The position numbers were made by a program, and so were the translations under genes. From Ficedula albicollis (taxonomy: Eukaryota; Chordata; Aves; Passeriformes; Muscicapidae), in NCBI RefSeq assembly GCF_000247815.1, contig NC_021677.1, positions 38,755,717-38,819,716 of the forward strand: a stretch of 64,000 nt of DNA, in the 5' to 3' direction. The notes beneath the pieces are model-generated. The model was given only the letters and a program-made list of their open reading frames with translations. It was not told the DNA's origin and did not search any database. Positions 26,662-42,002 of this stretch are shown in pieces (positions within the stretch are counted from its first letter, which is position 1; every line of letters begins with the position of its first letter).

Positions 26662-26703
26662 CACACACACACACACACATGCACACACACAGAGACACAC
26701 ACA
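26662..26703. repeat. Imperfect (CA)n microsatellite
   Basis: A CA-dinucleotide tract interrupted by ATG and AGAG. An ordinary simple repeat. Confidence 0.95.
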
Positions 26704-28799
26704 ATTGTGATAGAACAGCAATTGCAGCTGCTACCTTGTGCCATTTTTTTGGTTGAAAATATCAGCATCACTAAAAACGACTCCGTAAGAATTACTGCCA
26801 AACAATACATCTACATGAAAATACATGTTGTAACAGTACTTACTGAACTGCTTGTATGTGTGTGTGTTTTTGACAAAATGCACAAATCTGCTTGCAGGCA
26901 GACCTTTATCCAATGGCAAGAGTGATGTGATGAATAAAACTCACCACTTCGGCTGAATCAGTACAGAGAAGTCCACGGAAAATGACTACCCTATCCTTGC
27001 CTATGGGAAATTTAATTTTTAAAAAAATCCAATCAAGAACATGTTGCTAGCAATTTTGTTCTTTGTATTGAATAATCCAGGGGTAATTCAGAGGCTCAAA
27101 GAGCAGCAGTGCTAATTGGAAGTATTCTCTCTGCAAAAACTGCAAAGCAGATAATAAAAAAACCTGAAAGTGGCAGAATTATTTCACTGATAATACTCAT
27201 GCACATTTCATAACCCTTTTTGACTCCTGGTCACTGGCAAAACATAAAACCTATGATAAAAAAGAAAGATTATTTTTATATTAAAAAGTTTATTACTGAT
27301 AAAAACTGAAACAGATGCATTAGCTTCCACTAATAAATTCTCACTTTTTCACAGCACTATAGTGTTGTTTTAATGAATATAGAAATAAAACTCACATTTC
27401 TCTCTGTCTCCTATGGTGGTACGCCACATTATTTACAAATAGATATTTTAAACAATGCTCTGAACTTGCACTGCTAGTCTTGCTGAGGAGTGAGATACTA
27501 GGAATTGAGATTTCTAGGAATTCTACTTCAGGATGTTTCAAAGCAAATTCCAAATGATTACATTTAATCTAGTTAGAAACTCATGTAACATTTCCCTGAT
27601 GTGTAAATATATAAAATTAATTTTCATTTTGTAGTATGTAGCATGTGTAATCCCTAATGTGGATTTATGATTTTGACAGTTTTACAGATATTAACCTCGC
27701 AGTCCTTTACTTTTGTGAATTCCAGTAGAAGTGCAGTATTATGCATAATTTTCAGGAGCATTAACTTTTTCAGGTTGCTCAGACTCACAGGAAATCATTT
27801 GCTTACTTATCATATAAAATAAAATGGCCTTTTTCAGTGAGAAAAGAAGGTCTTATGTCCAGATGCTTTATAATTTATATTTGTTTTTTAAACTCCTGAA
27901 AAAGTGCAGCCTGTGGGCAAAGAAATCTCATTACTTAAAATCTGCACTTCAAGAGAATTTGAAGTTGTACAAATGGATTTTAAGTTTGATAGGAAAATTG
28001 ATTGGAGATTGTACATTGTGAATACATTAGGTTTATAAAGACAAAACATGCATGAAGGGCAATTACTGCTAGTGTTGCTATATTAGTATGAATGTTAATA
28101 GCATGTTTGTTTTTGAAATGGGTTATGCATTCTGGTAAATGTCTGCTTGAATCTAGTCATCTGTGTATCACTTGTCTAAGTACTCTCATTTAAGATGCCA
28201 TATCCCTTCTTGTAGCAATAAAGGGGTAAAGCAACATTAATATTAAATAATTAGAAAAACAAAAGGGGAATGATTAAACATATTTACATAATTGAAATAA
28301 CACTGAGTCGCAGTGGGAAATCGGGACAATGTTGTCTCCTTTCAAAGTAATTCATAATTCAGATTTTTAATTATGGCATATTCATTCATTTAAAGATGAT
28401 TCTGGATGAGAGGGCCACTAATGAAATACAATCATTAGCATCTAAACAAAGTAATTTAGAAAGTCTCCTTTCGGGGAAAAGATTTCTAGAACATCATCAA
28501 TCACACAAGATATGCAAAAACAAGCAATTAAACCACACACAAGAACTACAACAACCTTATATATTAGTAATGTACACATGAAAACATAACTGATTACAAT
28601 GATTAGAGTAGGGTAGTGTGGTTAATTTGTATGTTATGTAGTAATTTCATGGAAGAATGTACCAGGACAGACACATCTCACAAAAAATGAATGCCATACC
28701 ATTGATATATATTTCAAATATATTAATGTCATTGTAGTCAGTGCCAAGTTATCAATAAAAATCCAGTGATGAAAATCTGGAATTATGTTTTTCAAAGAT
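26704..28799. other. Noncoding stretch; 28190-28580 looks conserved
   Basis: No gene recognised. The part 28190-28580 is AT-rich without being low-complexity and is dense in ATTA/TAAT homeodomain cores. It also holds an octamer-like ATGCAAA near 28515. This texture resembles vertebrate conserved noncoding enhancers. That is an impression; conservation cannot be measured from one sequence. Confidence 0.3.
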
Positions 28800-29139
28800 A
28801 TATAACTCCCTGACTATAAACCCTGGACTATGGTTTTGATTTAGGGTTTATTTGTTTGGGGGTTTATTCTGTTTATTGATTTTTTCCTATTTGTAATGTA
28901 TTTGATTTTATCGAACTGACAAAGTACAGGCTTAGGAAGATATGTATTAACTCCCTGACTATGAACCCTGGACTATGGTTTTGATTTAGGGTTTAATATA
29001 ACTCCCTGACTATAAACCCTGGACTATGGTTTTGATTTAGGGTTTATTTGTTTGGGGGTTTATTCTGTTTATTGATTTTTTCCTATTTGTAATGTATTTG
29101 ATTTTATCGAACTGACAAAGTACAGGCTTAGGAAGATAT
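28800..29139. repeat. Complex tandem duplication: 144-48-144 bp
   Basis: Copy A (28800-28943) and copy C (28996-29139) are identical by eye over 144 bases. Between them, copy B (28948-28995) repeats only the first 48 bases of the unit, with one mismatch. Each copy contains GATTTAGGGTTTA; single TTTAGGG words here are part of the unit and are not telomeric arrays. Confidence 0.95.
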
Positions 29140-32100
29140 TTCATGAGAGAAGCAGGTGCTGCATTAGTTTCTCATTAAGTACTCAAATCCTGCTCTGGGT
29201 TATAGCAACAAGGAGTTCATAGACATAAATGGGTCAGTGATTTACAGAGTCTTTCCATATACACAATTACAATTCATTAAACATGTGGCAGCAATAAATG
29301 GATGGAGTAATTCCGCACGATTTTAATGTCTGTGTGCAGTGTCCTGTTAAAGCGACACAAAAAGGCTGGCTTTAAATACCTTCTTCTTTGAGTTAAATTA
29401 TAATCAGGTTGTAAAGCCATACCATTTCTGCCTCTTATGTAAAGAAAAGGCAGAAACAGTGGTGTGTGTGCGAGGAGCGTCCTGCCGTGGTGAGGTGGGA
29501 GCGGCTGGTGTAGCTGCGCTGCCTTTGATAGCCACCAGGCTTAGAAGCCAAAATATGTTCTATTGGGTACTCAAAAGATAAAAATACTGGTTAATTTTCA
29601 ACAGTGCTCCTTCATTTGACTTTACAATTTATAGCAGTGAACATTAATGCAAGAATAGCTTGGTTGAGGAGGAGTTTAAAATTAGAGCACCTCTTCTCAT
29701 TAGCCCCAGCAGCCTGACCCAGGGTGAACTGAGAAGTAATTTGCTGCCAGATCCTCATTTTGCTTCTGTTATCACTCCTTGTAAATGAAGCGCAGCAATT
29801 TATTGTAGCACCTCAAGGAGTCAAGAACATAATGTGTAAAACACATACAAAAAAAATCTTTCTTCACATTCATTAACACCCAGCACATAGAGGCTGTTCA
29901 CTTTTCACTCTAATGAAGGAGGGGGATCTTAAATATAAAGCTTTCCAGGCTGTGAAGAAGGCCTCTTCAGGTCATTAGACAGAAGCTGAGTTGGACAGAA
30001 GAAAGGTCATTGACAAAAAAAGGAGAATGGCAATATGATGAAAAATAGAAAATGGATAAAAGAAGAGACTTTAGAAAGCTCAGAGAATGGAAAGTACATT
30101 TTTGGCATCAGTGATCAACCTTTCCTGTCTCTATGTTCATTTTCTGTTGTCAGTGAAGAAAATAATATCTGGCTTTTTATTTAGCTGGGAATTGCTCTTG
30201 TGTTTGGTCAATTCTCATTTCATCATCCTTGATCTGACCTTGCAGAGAGCATTAATAGGTTTATTTTTAAGGGACCTTTGTCTGCTGGCTATAAATTCAG
30301 CCATTCATTTTGCTCTTTTTTATTAAAAACATGCAGTTTTCAGATTTTAATGTATTCTGATTATGTAACTGACACTTTCCCCTTAGGGAGATTATTTGTC
30401 TCACTAGTCCTGATTAACACTTTGAGTTTATAGCTGTATATTAACAGCACATTCAGAAATACTAGGAAATTCCTATATGCAAATTAATTTATACTGTTAA
30501 TAGAAACAGAGGAACTTAAAGAGGAGTTGGGAGCACTCCTTGAAAATGTGCTGAATGCAGAACATGTGTACTTAGGGGTGGAAGGTACCTAAGCCAAGAG
30601 GCAGAGAAACTCATGGAAAACACCAGTTATTTGTTATTTACCAGTGTCAAGTGGCAAAAGGATTGAATTCTGCAGTTCTGTAGCAGTCACCATTGAGTGA
30701 TTTTTTTCCACAAATGCGTATAACTTGCATTGATTTACCTAGCTTTTGACATGTGTCACATGTGTATTTGGGGATAAAGGTTCAACAAAGTAGGGGTGGG
30801 AGGGTGTGTCTTACCATTTCTGGTATGGGCAAGCAAATATTCTTTCTCTCATATTATCTTTTCTTATGTTTTCCCACATTTCATTGCTGGATCTTCGCTT
30901 GTACAAGGTAATCTCATAAATTAGAGTGTATACATTTTATAGTAAATGATTTCCCATTTAGTTAACAGCATGAGACCATTATCTTGTGACAAAACTGTTC
31001 CAGTGAAGACTCTTCATTAAATAAGTAATCATCCTTTACATACAATGGAATTAGTATATAAATATAACATGTTAAAAAGCCATCATTTGACAACATGACC
31101 TGCATCAAATTATGCCTTATTCTTCTAATCCTTCTGGAAACTGCTCTGCAGTTATAACCCTTGGATATTCGTAGACCAAAAACCTCTGATAGAAATCAGC
31201 TAACAACATATTCAGCATATGAAAGAGATTCTTTTGGAAATCCAGGAGGGTTTGGTTTTACTTGCCTCCAAAAAGCACCCTTATGAATTATGCACATAAA
31301 TAATACTCCAGACCACTTTATTTGCTGCTAAGCAGGAACAGCAGGTTGCCCCAAACTTCATCACTGTACTTCCAGTTCTGTCAGCTTTGCTGTTCAGCTG
31401 CTCTCTTGGTATTAAGTGGTATTCTTTTTAACCCAGACAGCTTGGCAGATAGAGGTTAAGGAATGGTTAGATGAGTGGCCAGAAAGGAAGATCATCTGCA
31501 TTGTCAGCACTGAAAACCATGCTCAGGACTTCCACCTCCAGTCCTTTCACTAGCAGTTAAAACAATTTGTCTACTTGTCTAAGTCATTGATTTCACCTTA
31601 CTGCTCCTTATCAAGCAGAATATAACTAAAGGCAGCAGACATGGGGTCTTCCAAAAGCCTTGAATGTTGAGTAGATTTAAATAGCCAGATGTAGCTCATA
31701 CTGCTCCTCCTGAGTCCATGTTCATTTTCACACAGTTGTTCATTGACAGGGACAGACTGAAATCAGTTTGGCCAAGGCTTTCAGCAAAGTTATGTTCATG
31801 CACAAGTATTTTGTAGTGTCAAATAAAGTACTCCTGAGCTACCATTGTCTTTGTTCTTTGACAATATTTACCATGAAATACATGCATTTTCCAGACAATC
31901 CTGGAATTATAGTTGTTACTGGAATTATGGTTTTCTATGGAAAGTCTTCTACATCCCTCTGCTTGTTTGGGACTCAGCTGAGCCCTTTTGTTGAGTTCAA
32001 AGGAGTGTGTCCTGGGACACTGGAGGACAGAGCTCAGCTGGCTGGACAGAAGAAAGGGGATGTTATTTTTGTGGTACCTTAATGTTCAGGATAACCAGTG

Positions 32101-33249
32101 GTAATTGGGAAACTGCTGCTATTCAAATTGGCCTCTTTTAGCTCTGGATGTTTATGTCACGTTCTCTAGGAAGAAAATGGTAACACAACAGCAGTAATAC
32201 TGCTACCTTTTCAGTGGTACAATAGTACATTTACAAGACATACAACACATACATTTACAATGGCATAGAGCCACTACAGACAAACCCGGGGATCTGTAGA
32301 GCAAATTTGAAGCTGGGGTATTTAGTGAAATATGCACATATTCAGTCCCTTATGTTGGCTAGTTAACATTTGGCCAGAAAAAAAACAGGCCTTCCCTCCA
32401 CGACTGGAGGTCTTGTTTACTCTGTGGTACCTTTGGGATAGAGTCCTATTGCACCTTCTTGCCAGGAGCCAGAAGGCATCACAAATGGATCTTTCACTCT
32501 GAAGGAAAGGCTCCTGCCTGATGTTGTGAACACCATGGCAAGTCTAAGCTATTGAAAGATTTTCTAAACTAAAAAACCTCTTTTCCCCTTCCCTCCTAAA
32601 AGGAAAAAAAAAAAGTGAATTGTCATTAAATCAACCGAGTATTCAAAAATACCCCATGAACAATATGATCTGCGACAATTTTAAAAGAATGTAATATTTA
32701 TTCATAACTCAGGCAAGACTTCAGCATTTTTTAATCTGATATCCAAACCTCAACATTTTACTTCCTTCAACAACTTCCTACTTTTCTAAAGGATAAGACA
32801 TTTCATGTAACTGGTACCTAAGATATACACCTCATTTCTATAGCTACAAGTGGATTATTGAAGCTCAGACAATAATTAACAATGCTGAATCAGGAATAGC
32901 AATATCTCACAGAATATTCACTTATTGAATAGTTCCTTAAAACCAAGGAAAAAAAATGTTTGAGAAAGGAGGGACTGAATAGTTTCAAAGTCCTGAACCC
33001 TTTGTTCAACAGGTATCCAAATGAAAGAGATTTTCACTTTTTGGAAAAAATTCTGAAAATGTCTCAAAATTTCACTTCTAAAACTCCTTGATGATGATCT
33101 GGTCTTTCCTTTCCTGACAATTACTTGAAATGGAAGAAGAAAAGGAAATTAGGAAAATGGAAGGCAAAAATAAGAAAAAACTTACCAACCATAAACTCTT
33201 ATTTCTCATAGTATTCTTATATAAAAAGACAACATTTCCAAAGCCTAGG
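29140..33249. other. Noncoding stretch; 29290-29860 looks conserved
   Basis: No gene recognised; all open frames are below about 105 codons. The interval 29290-29860 mixes complex non-repetitive sequence, a short GC-rich, CpG-bearing patch (about 29465-29525) and homeodomain-type ATTA cores. Such sequence is typical of conserved regulatory DNA, but this is inference. The 104-codon frame at 31768-32082 (+) shows no known domain. Confidence 0.3.
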
Positions 33250-33321
33250 TTTTTTTTTTTGTTTGTTTGTTTTTTTTGTTTTGTTTTTGTTTTTGTTTTT
33301 GTTTTTGTTTTTGTTGTTTTT
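33250..33321. repeat. T-rich (TTTTTG)n simple repeat
   Basis: T-runs interspersed with single G at 4-6 base intervals. It produces overlapping, spurious open frames on both strands (33130-33717 plus, 33078-33533 minus) that should not be taken as genes. Confidence 0.95.
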
Positions 33322-36300
33322 CTTATAAGAGGTTTGGTCTTTTTAAGTTCAAAATACTTCTTAATGAAAACTGCCAGTGAAGTTTCAGAGACAGATTTTT
33401 CTCTTATCATCAGTGTAAAAACAATTATTTTGACTGTGTGTGTTCTAGCCATATGTACTGTATGTACATTAAAGATGTATGTATGCACTTGCTTTCCTTT
33501 TCTTGTACAGTCCTTTCTAAACCTTGCCTCCATTCAAACCTCCTCTTTCTCCACTCTTCTTTCATTCAGTTCTGCTCTTCTATATTTTGAACTCACCTTG
33601 AGGTTTAAAATAGTGAAGGCTGTCTTCTGTTTATTACTGGAGGGTAGAATACAAAGAGCTTTTATGTGGATTGTCACTCTGCGTGGTGGGGAAGGAAGAA
33701 CAAACTGGGAGAGGTGAGCAAACCAAGGCTCAGAATGGGGAAATGGTCCTTCTCCTGCCCTCTGTAATTCAGACTATTCTAGACACTAAAATTGTGACAG
33801 CTTGCTCTTGTGATAAAGATGTTAACAAGAAGAGAAAATGACATTAATTTAATCTATTCTTGCAGGTCATGCTGAAATGAGACTGTGATGATACAAAATT
33901 ATAATAATAAATATGGAAGTAATTTCACAGTTCTTTACAGATACTATTCACAATCCTTTCACATGCAAATGTCCTGTCCCGTCCTTCACAACAGTGATTT
34001 TTGGTGCTATCCAAGGCTCTAATTCAACATTTTCTAATAGTTGATTCCATAATTACTTTATATGGCAAGAACAATGTAAAATACTATTCCAGATTAAGAT
34101 CTCAAGATGGCTTTACTTTTATATTATTATTTCTCCTGGGCCTTCCCCTTAGGACATTTCTGATTTAGACACTTTTCACGTTTTCAGAAGCAAATTAGGC
34201 CATCAATACCCTCAGCTCATAGTGCATTAATAACCAAACAGTGTGCAAAACAAAAAGTGTTGTAAAATAAAATACTTGAAGATATTTTTGTATGAATGAA
34301 AATAGTGATTTAATTTGCTGGTATTTTCAGGAGCCAGAGAAACCTGGCACAATAATTCCCAAACCCTGAAAAGTTTGTGGGCAAATGATTATTTAAATCT
34401 AAAAAGGGTTAAAAAATCAGCATTTTTAGAAGTTCCTCACTCAGTTGACAAAATACCAAAAATACAAAGAAAAACTTTTCCAAGGAGCAATTCAAACAGC
34501 AGCATTAAAATGACTGAAAAAACTATAATCTAATCTAAAATTTTAACTGTAGTCTAATTCTAAAAATGAGACTGTTATCACAGTGTCTCCCTTTTTTCCA
34601 GATTAGTTTACCTTAGAATGATTTTTACTAAGCAGTATGTGTGATCTACACTGGGAATGGCATAACCTGAACAAAAGATGCTGAGAGGCACCTGCCAGGC
34701 AGGAGTGTTACTTCGCTGTGCAATGAGTCCTTGTAGTGAAGCTTCAGCAGCAGCATCCCCAGCATGTTTTGTTGAGTTTGCACCTTCTCTGCAATCTGGT
34801 AGATACAGAGGGTGGAGCTCAGCCTCTGCATTCTGCTTAATAGCCTCAATTACAGTGGAAAAGCATACAGTATGTAAATCAGTACACACTAGATGTGATA
34901 TAATTGCAAGGTCAGTGTGGACAATGTTTTGCTGAAGTGCTGCTATAAGTGAATAATTTCAATGATGAAAGTGTATTTTTTCATATTTGAGAGCTAATGT
35001 ACTGAACTGGTCTTTCAGAAACATTGCTCCAATTGCACTGTAATGCAAGGCTGCAGAAAAATAGCCAGATATCCCCCAACTTCAGCATGAAGCACCTATC
35101 TTAGCAGGTAATGTGGCATGTAGCTACTCATAACTGTACTAGGATTTTAAATACAGTGCATTTAGAGTGGGGAGTCATAGGAGAGGACATGGAGAGATTT
35201 GATAGCTGTAAGCAAAGAGCAAGGGAGCAGTGTCTGTTCACTCAGGACACTGAAAGCACTGCAGAAGAGCACTGAAGCACAGGCAGTTGGTGGCACTGGT
35301 CTGTGTCCCTTCTTCAAGAGCAAAGCCTCAGGATGCTATTTCCATTTTGGAAAGATAACTATGCTTTCCTTTTCTAACTGTGATTTGTTAATTTAAACGA
35401 TTTAATTAATTTCAACGAATAATATAGGTAATATGCAATCCATTCAATTTAGCTTTCAGCTATTATTGGGATTTAGTTCATCTTACAACTTCCACTGACT
35501 TATCAATTAAGAATTCACCTGATGTATTAAGGCAGAAATCATCAAGATAGTGAATTTCAAATGCTTTTAAACAGTTTTTACAGGAGAGTTGCAGAAAGGT
35601 CTCTCGCTCTCCTTTGAAGCATCAATTATTCCCATAAAACAATTAAGCATCAATTTGTTCTTGCATCTAGGTGTAAAGTAGATGATTCAGTTCAGTAGAT
35701 GAACAGCTGCTTACAGACTCAAATGCAGAAACACTAATGATTTTAGCAAGATTTCTCTTGTGAGAGAGATACATATAATGATTAAGAACCATAGTAGCTA
35801 AGATAGCAAACGAAAATCTGACAGAATCATAACAAAGGGATAAACAAAGAACATTAACTGTATATAAGTAAGCCTGTGATCATGTGGCATATTTGAAAGC
35901 AACACATCTCGTTATCTGCACCTATCTTCTTTATCATCGTGATTTGTGATGTGAAGACTCTAATTAAAACAATTTTCTCTATTTTCACAGTTCTGATTTA
36001 TAAAGATATGTTGAATGAAGACGATTACTACCCAATAATTTTTGCTGAACAGCAAAGTTACTTTTCCTTAACTTAATTTTCCTGTTCCACACAGATTATT
36101 TCCTGTTTCACATAGGTTAGTTCTGCTTTATTATGAAATTCAAGAAAGTAAGTATCTGATTAAAAAGGATGTTTATTGGCAAGGGCCTAATTTACAACAC
36201 GTAAGTACCATTATACATTATTACTCTCACAGTGCAAAAGACTTGAGTTAGCCTTTCATGTAACACCATTTGTAACTAGATGAAAAAGGTCAGGAAAAAA

Positions 36301-39300
36301 CACAATTAGTTTTCCTAGTGAAATGAATGGCATCAGGAACCGTTCCTGGATGGAAGCAGCAAGTGTGACTTGAGATGGTTATCTTTCTTCCTCTTCCTCC
36401 TCCCCATTTTCTTTTCATTTTAGTATAATGACTTTTGCTTATGCTTAACTGGCTGGGAGGACATCAGACAACCAAGCTTTGTAGGAAGCTCTATCAGATG
36501 TGTTACATACACTGTGATGTAATAAATGAATTAAATATCATAAAAGTAAAAAAAATTAGGTTCAGTTATAAAGAGTCTGTGGAAAGTTTCTGCTTTTACA
36601 GGAAAAGGTGAGGGGGGATTGTTTATATTTTAGTTTTGTCTTCTTAAAGTAAAGCTCACTGGTTTTCAATACAAGACCAACATTTTTTAATTTTAAAGAA
36701 CAAACCCTTTAATCAAAAGAGAAAAATATGCATAATGAATCACCATAATTTTCAGATTTGCTTCCTTTCTGTTTGAACTGCTTGGTCAGGAATAAGTATA
36801 TTAGGCACTGTGATTACAAACACGAACAGTGACATCAAAAAAAGAAACAGCTAACTGAGGATGATGGTTTTTACACTATGGCCCAAACACACACAGCCCT
36901 TGAAAACATCCTGCTGGCGTCAATATTCCCCTCTGCATGACAGCAAGACTCTTCCCAGCTCATGGAAGGTAGTGCTCACTCTTAAACTCATGCACCATAT
37001 TTTTTGCTATTGATATTTAAGTGGTAATCATTTATGCAAAATAAAAATTGTTTTCATGACGTTATATAGGTAATGGGAATCACTGGGAGACACAGGGACA
37101 CAGCTGGAGTCACCAGAAGCCCTGTGGTGGCCAATGAGTAAGAAATGTTTTGAAGTAGCCACTTGCATGCTGTTACTGCATTACAAAGAGGAAACATCTA
37201 AGTGCTCATTTTAGGAATTAATTTGGATGAAAAAATGTCAAAAGTTGTCTACACTCTTGCTGATACCAGCCTCCTCCAGACAGGAGAAAAGATCTTCTAA
37301 AATGACAGTGTTATAACAAGAGCAAACACATTTGACATATAAACAAAATAAATTTAATCAAATGGTGGAATTAACACACCAAGAGGATTTTAGTGAGCTG
37401 GTGAATTCTGTGTATAATATAATCAAATTGTCAACACTGTTTCATCTAGTCCTACTTTAATTAATTTCCTGGAAATTTCCTCAGGAGGAATATCCAAATA
37501 CTAGGAGAAAGACGTAATAATTCTATAGAAAACTTTCCTTGTGAACGTTTAATTTTCTGATATCACTGAGAGATACTGAGGAATAGCTGGGAGTGAAGAA
37601 AAGTTGGTTCTGTAGTCCTTGTCCATCAGCTTTTGTCTTCTTCAAGTTCAGTGATCCTGTTTGGAGCCAGGGAATCTATTCATGTTCAATTAGGCCCAGC
37701 CCAGACTCAAGAAAAAAACCAATTCTTGCAGGCAGGGCAGGCAGCCAGCTGTGGTGAGGAGGGCAGAAACAAATATTGCAAAATGAGACAAAGAACATCT
37801 GTTTGCACAGGGTTGGCAGGCACGTGCACTGCCTGCAGGGTGAAAGCTACCTGCATCTGCATGGTAATTTAAATGGACCCTGCAGTTCAGCAAGTTGATT
37901 AACTTTTTGCTGGAAATATTGTTCTCGGTCATTAATCGTGATCTTACTTCTTGTCCAGATTTTTTTTCTTTTCTGTGGGAACTTAATCAAGCTTAAAGAA
38001 TAGCCATTCCAACTATGCAGCTGCTTTATCTTGCTATAAATTCACAGACCGTTCTTTACAATGCCCACTACAAAGAGGATAGTAGGAGACAATACATTTA
38101 ACCTCATGTTCTGATAAAAGATGCCATTGGAAAAAAAAAAATTCTTTGAAATGGAAGCTGATGAGGCAAAAATGGACAGTCTAAATAACATTGCTCCAAA
38201 TGGTAAAGGTGGACAAACGATGCTAGAGTACATTATTCCACTCCACTGGATGAAGTGACTTTCAAGGACTGATTAGCTCCATGTCTGAGAGGGTTAGCCC
38301 CCTGCCTGTTATAACAAGTGCCTATGAAAGGGAGAGCTCATCTGACAACCGGCTATGCCAACCGTGAAGTTATTTCAATACTTTCTCTTCTAACATATTG
38401 ATTAATCCCATCATCATTTTGAAACCCTATTTTATACTGAATAAATCATTTTCTAATAAAGTGCAGTTAGGAGGTATAAAACTTTGACTTCTCAATGATG
38501 CTGTTACACCCTCTGCAGATTTTACCATTTCTGGTTCTCTGCAAACTCTGTGTGCTGAAGATAATGCTTTTTCATGTCTGAAAAGCTTTATTTTTACAAT
38601 GAAGCCTTTAATATCCTAGTGACAAAGTCACATCATGAATCTTCTGCACTAAAGATGTACCAATTTTACTGCAAACACCAATGTTAAATGTCTCCACTAT
38701 TTCAATCTTTTCTCCTCATTTTTCCCCTTGCTATGACTATTAAGCCAAATGTGACACAAACAAATGACTGCTGCCTTTGGGACCATATGACAAACACACC
38801 ACAATACACAAGGGAAAGCTCCAAAATAACATCTTGCACTTGCAGTATCACCTAATTGTTTGGATCATATAAGAGACTGAGGAAGGAAAAGAGCTCCAAT
38901 TAGTTAGTGGAACTTCTCACTTATGTACTGGGAAAGGAAAGGATTTGAAAAATACAGAGCCTAATATTCAGCAGAATTGCAATAAGGCAAATTATATATA
39001 TCATAAGCGTTTTAATTTTGTAGAGCAGCTCCTATAATGACAATGTTAAAAGCCATCCTGAAAATGCAGTTATCAAGCAACACAAGGGGTGGGGTGCAGC
39101 ACAAATCTTCTGTCTTCTGAGACCTTCAGATCTGTAGGAAGATCTAAAGGTTCCCTGATCTGGAGATGTAAGAATGGAGAGAAATAATGGCTCTTCAGTC
39201 CAGTTCTTGGGATGTCCTCTGGCTAAAGATGGGCTTCCTGATTTTATCCCTTGGTTCAGGAGTGCTCCAGGATTTTACCCAGTGACTGTTTAATGTGTGC

Positions 39301-41110
39301 TTTGCATGTTGATGAGAGCAGTACTTGATGCTGAAGGGTTTTTTTGACAGCAATACTTGTAAATAAGAAAGCTGCAACTCCCTTCACTCTTCACAGTGCA
39401 TCAGGGTCTGCTTCATACAGCAGGTGACAACAGCAGGATTTGTACTAGGAATATGAAAGTTTCAGTATTTGTAACAGAGATTGAAATGCACCCATTTTTA
39501 ACTGACATAGTGCTTAATTTTGTGAAAATGATTTCATCTGTTTAGAGCATTTCAGTTTGTTTCTTTCCAGTTTTTTATGATAGAGGTATCACTAATGCAA
39601 AGTAAAACAACTCTTCGTTTGTATTAAATAAGTGAATCATAACACCGAATATCAAAACAGTAGAACGCACTTTAAATGTTTCTAAATAAATAAAATTACT
39701 CTTCAAATGTGGAAATTTTCTTCTACAGAAATCTGCGTGCAGGGTATTTTAAGGTATTTGATTAGTTAAGCAAGATACTACCTGAGACTGCGAAATTTTT
39801 TATGGTATGAGTGTAAAGACATTCCATTAAGAGTTATTTTGCATTTTTAAGATCTTATATTCTTAACTAGGCTTTTTTGGGGCATTAACACACCTAGTTA
39901 AATATATCTTTTTTTTTAAAAAAAATTAATTATAAATGTGTTTCATTTGTCCTATCTCCTACTTCTTAAACTAGAGGAAAGAAGCATTATCACAGTAATA
40001 GCCATGACTAGGAAAGAAGAAAAAAAGAGCTGAAAGTTCTAATCAAAACTGTAATCAGAAAGATGACAAATGGTGAAGACTATTAAATTTTCTTTGCTCC
40101 CTTGATGAATTTAATAAAGAACTAATCAAAGATCATTAGAGGGCTTTTGTGCTTGGTGTGCATTGTAACTGGATTGCAATTGGAATTTATGTTTTAGTGG
40201 TTATCTACAGTTGAATTGGACCTTTAAATACAGAAAGAGCTATTTTTAGCATTTTTTAACATTTTTCTTGGAAATATTTATTTTAAAATGTCAAATCATT
40301 GTATGTTGCTTCTATGCCTTACATGGTAAAACACAGCCTATTTCACTGTGGTTAGAAACTTTAAAATTGGTATCGGTATCAGTGTTTACTTTGAATTTTC
40401 TAATGATCTTCTTCCTTTTAATTTTGCAAGAAAATTAGAGACATTTACTCCCAAGGCAGTTATGTAAGTAATCTGATTGCTAGGACTATTGACAACCTGT
40501 AGAATTACATAACAGTATGGAAATTCACTCTTCGCAAATCTTCAGGGTTAACTGAATATTCTTACATTTTAAAGTGTGCTTTGTTGATTTTATTTTCATA
40601 TTCCCTATTTGGTGCTGGAACAATAATACTTAGTAGATGCAGCAACAGAAGATGTAGTCTACGCCATCTATTTCTTTTCCTTCTAAGCCTTCGTATCTGC
40701 AGTTTCAGGTTGAACGATGAGAGACTGCACTTCCATTTGGGTGAAATATAATCATAAGCATGGTTGAATATGCTGGAAGCACGTGTACACTTCACATACT
40801 TCATTTGCAGATGGCAAGAGTAATGATACGAAAAAACATCTTTTTAAAGTAACTCTCTGGAGGGTGCAGTTAGCTGGCGATTTCCAGCCAACTGGTTGGT
40901 TATGGCAGGGTGGCAGAGAAGCTGACTTCGTGACTTTCATTTCCACTCCCCTTGGCGTCACCTGGGCAGCTCCTGTCTCATTAACTGGAAAGTGCTTACG
41001 GCAGTGGGCTTTCAATACCTCACCTCAACATCTGATCTGTCTGTCTGCCACAGTATAGTTTTGCTCTTACTATTGCTGTGGCATTTAGGGAAATTTCTTG
41101 CAGTAATGTG
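33322..41110. other. Long noncoding stretch, no gene seen
   Basis: About 7.8 kb, mostly AT-rich. Open frames are all under about 95 codons, none recognised. One strong 3'-splice-site look-alike occurs at 36381-36423 on the plus strand: a 40-base pyrimidine-dominated tract ending TTTTAG. Alternating complex, ATTA-rich blocks around 35400-36200 and 38300-38900 could be regulatory, without proof. Confidence 0.4.
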
Positions 41111-41248
41111 AAAATACTAGAGGCTTGTCCTGCCTCCCTGTCTCCCTGACCGCCGCCTTGCCACTTCACCCCGGCGTCCTTGTCCGGGCTGTCCGCATCC
41201 CACCCAGCCGGCCCGATCCAGCCGGCTCTGTACAGGCTCCGCGACCTC

Positions 41249-42002
<754 letters not shown>

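Noticed and set aside
28840..29050. TTTAGGG words resembling telomeric repeat
   Set aside because: Single words inside a duplicated unit, not a tandem array.
33078..33717. 195- and 151-codon frames on opposite strands
   Set aside because: Both depend on the (TTTTTG)n simple repeat and show Phe/Val or Lys/Thr runs.
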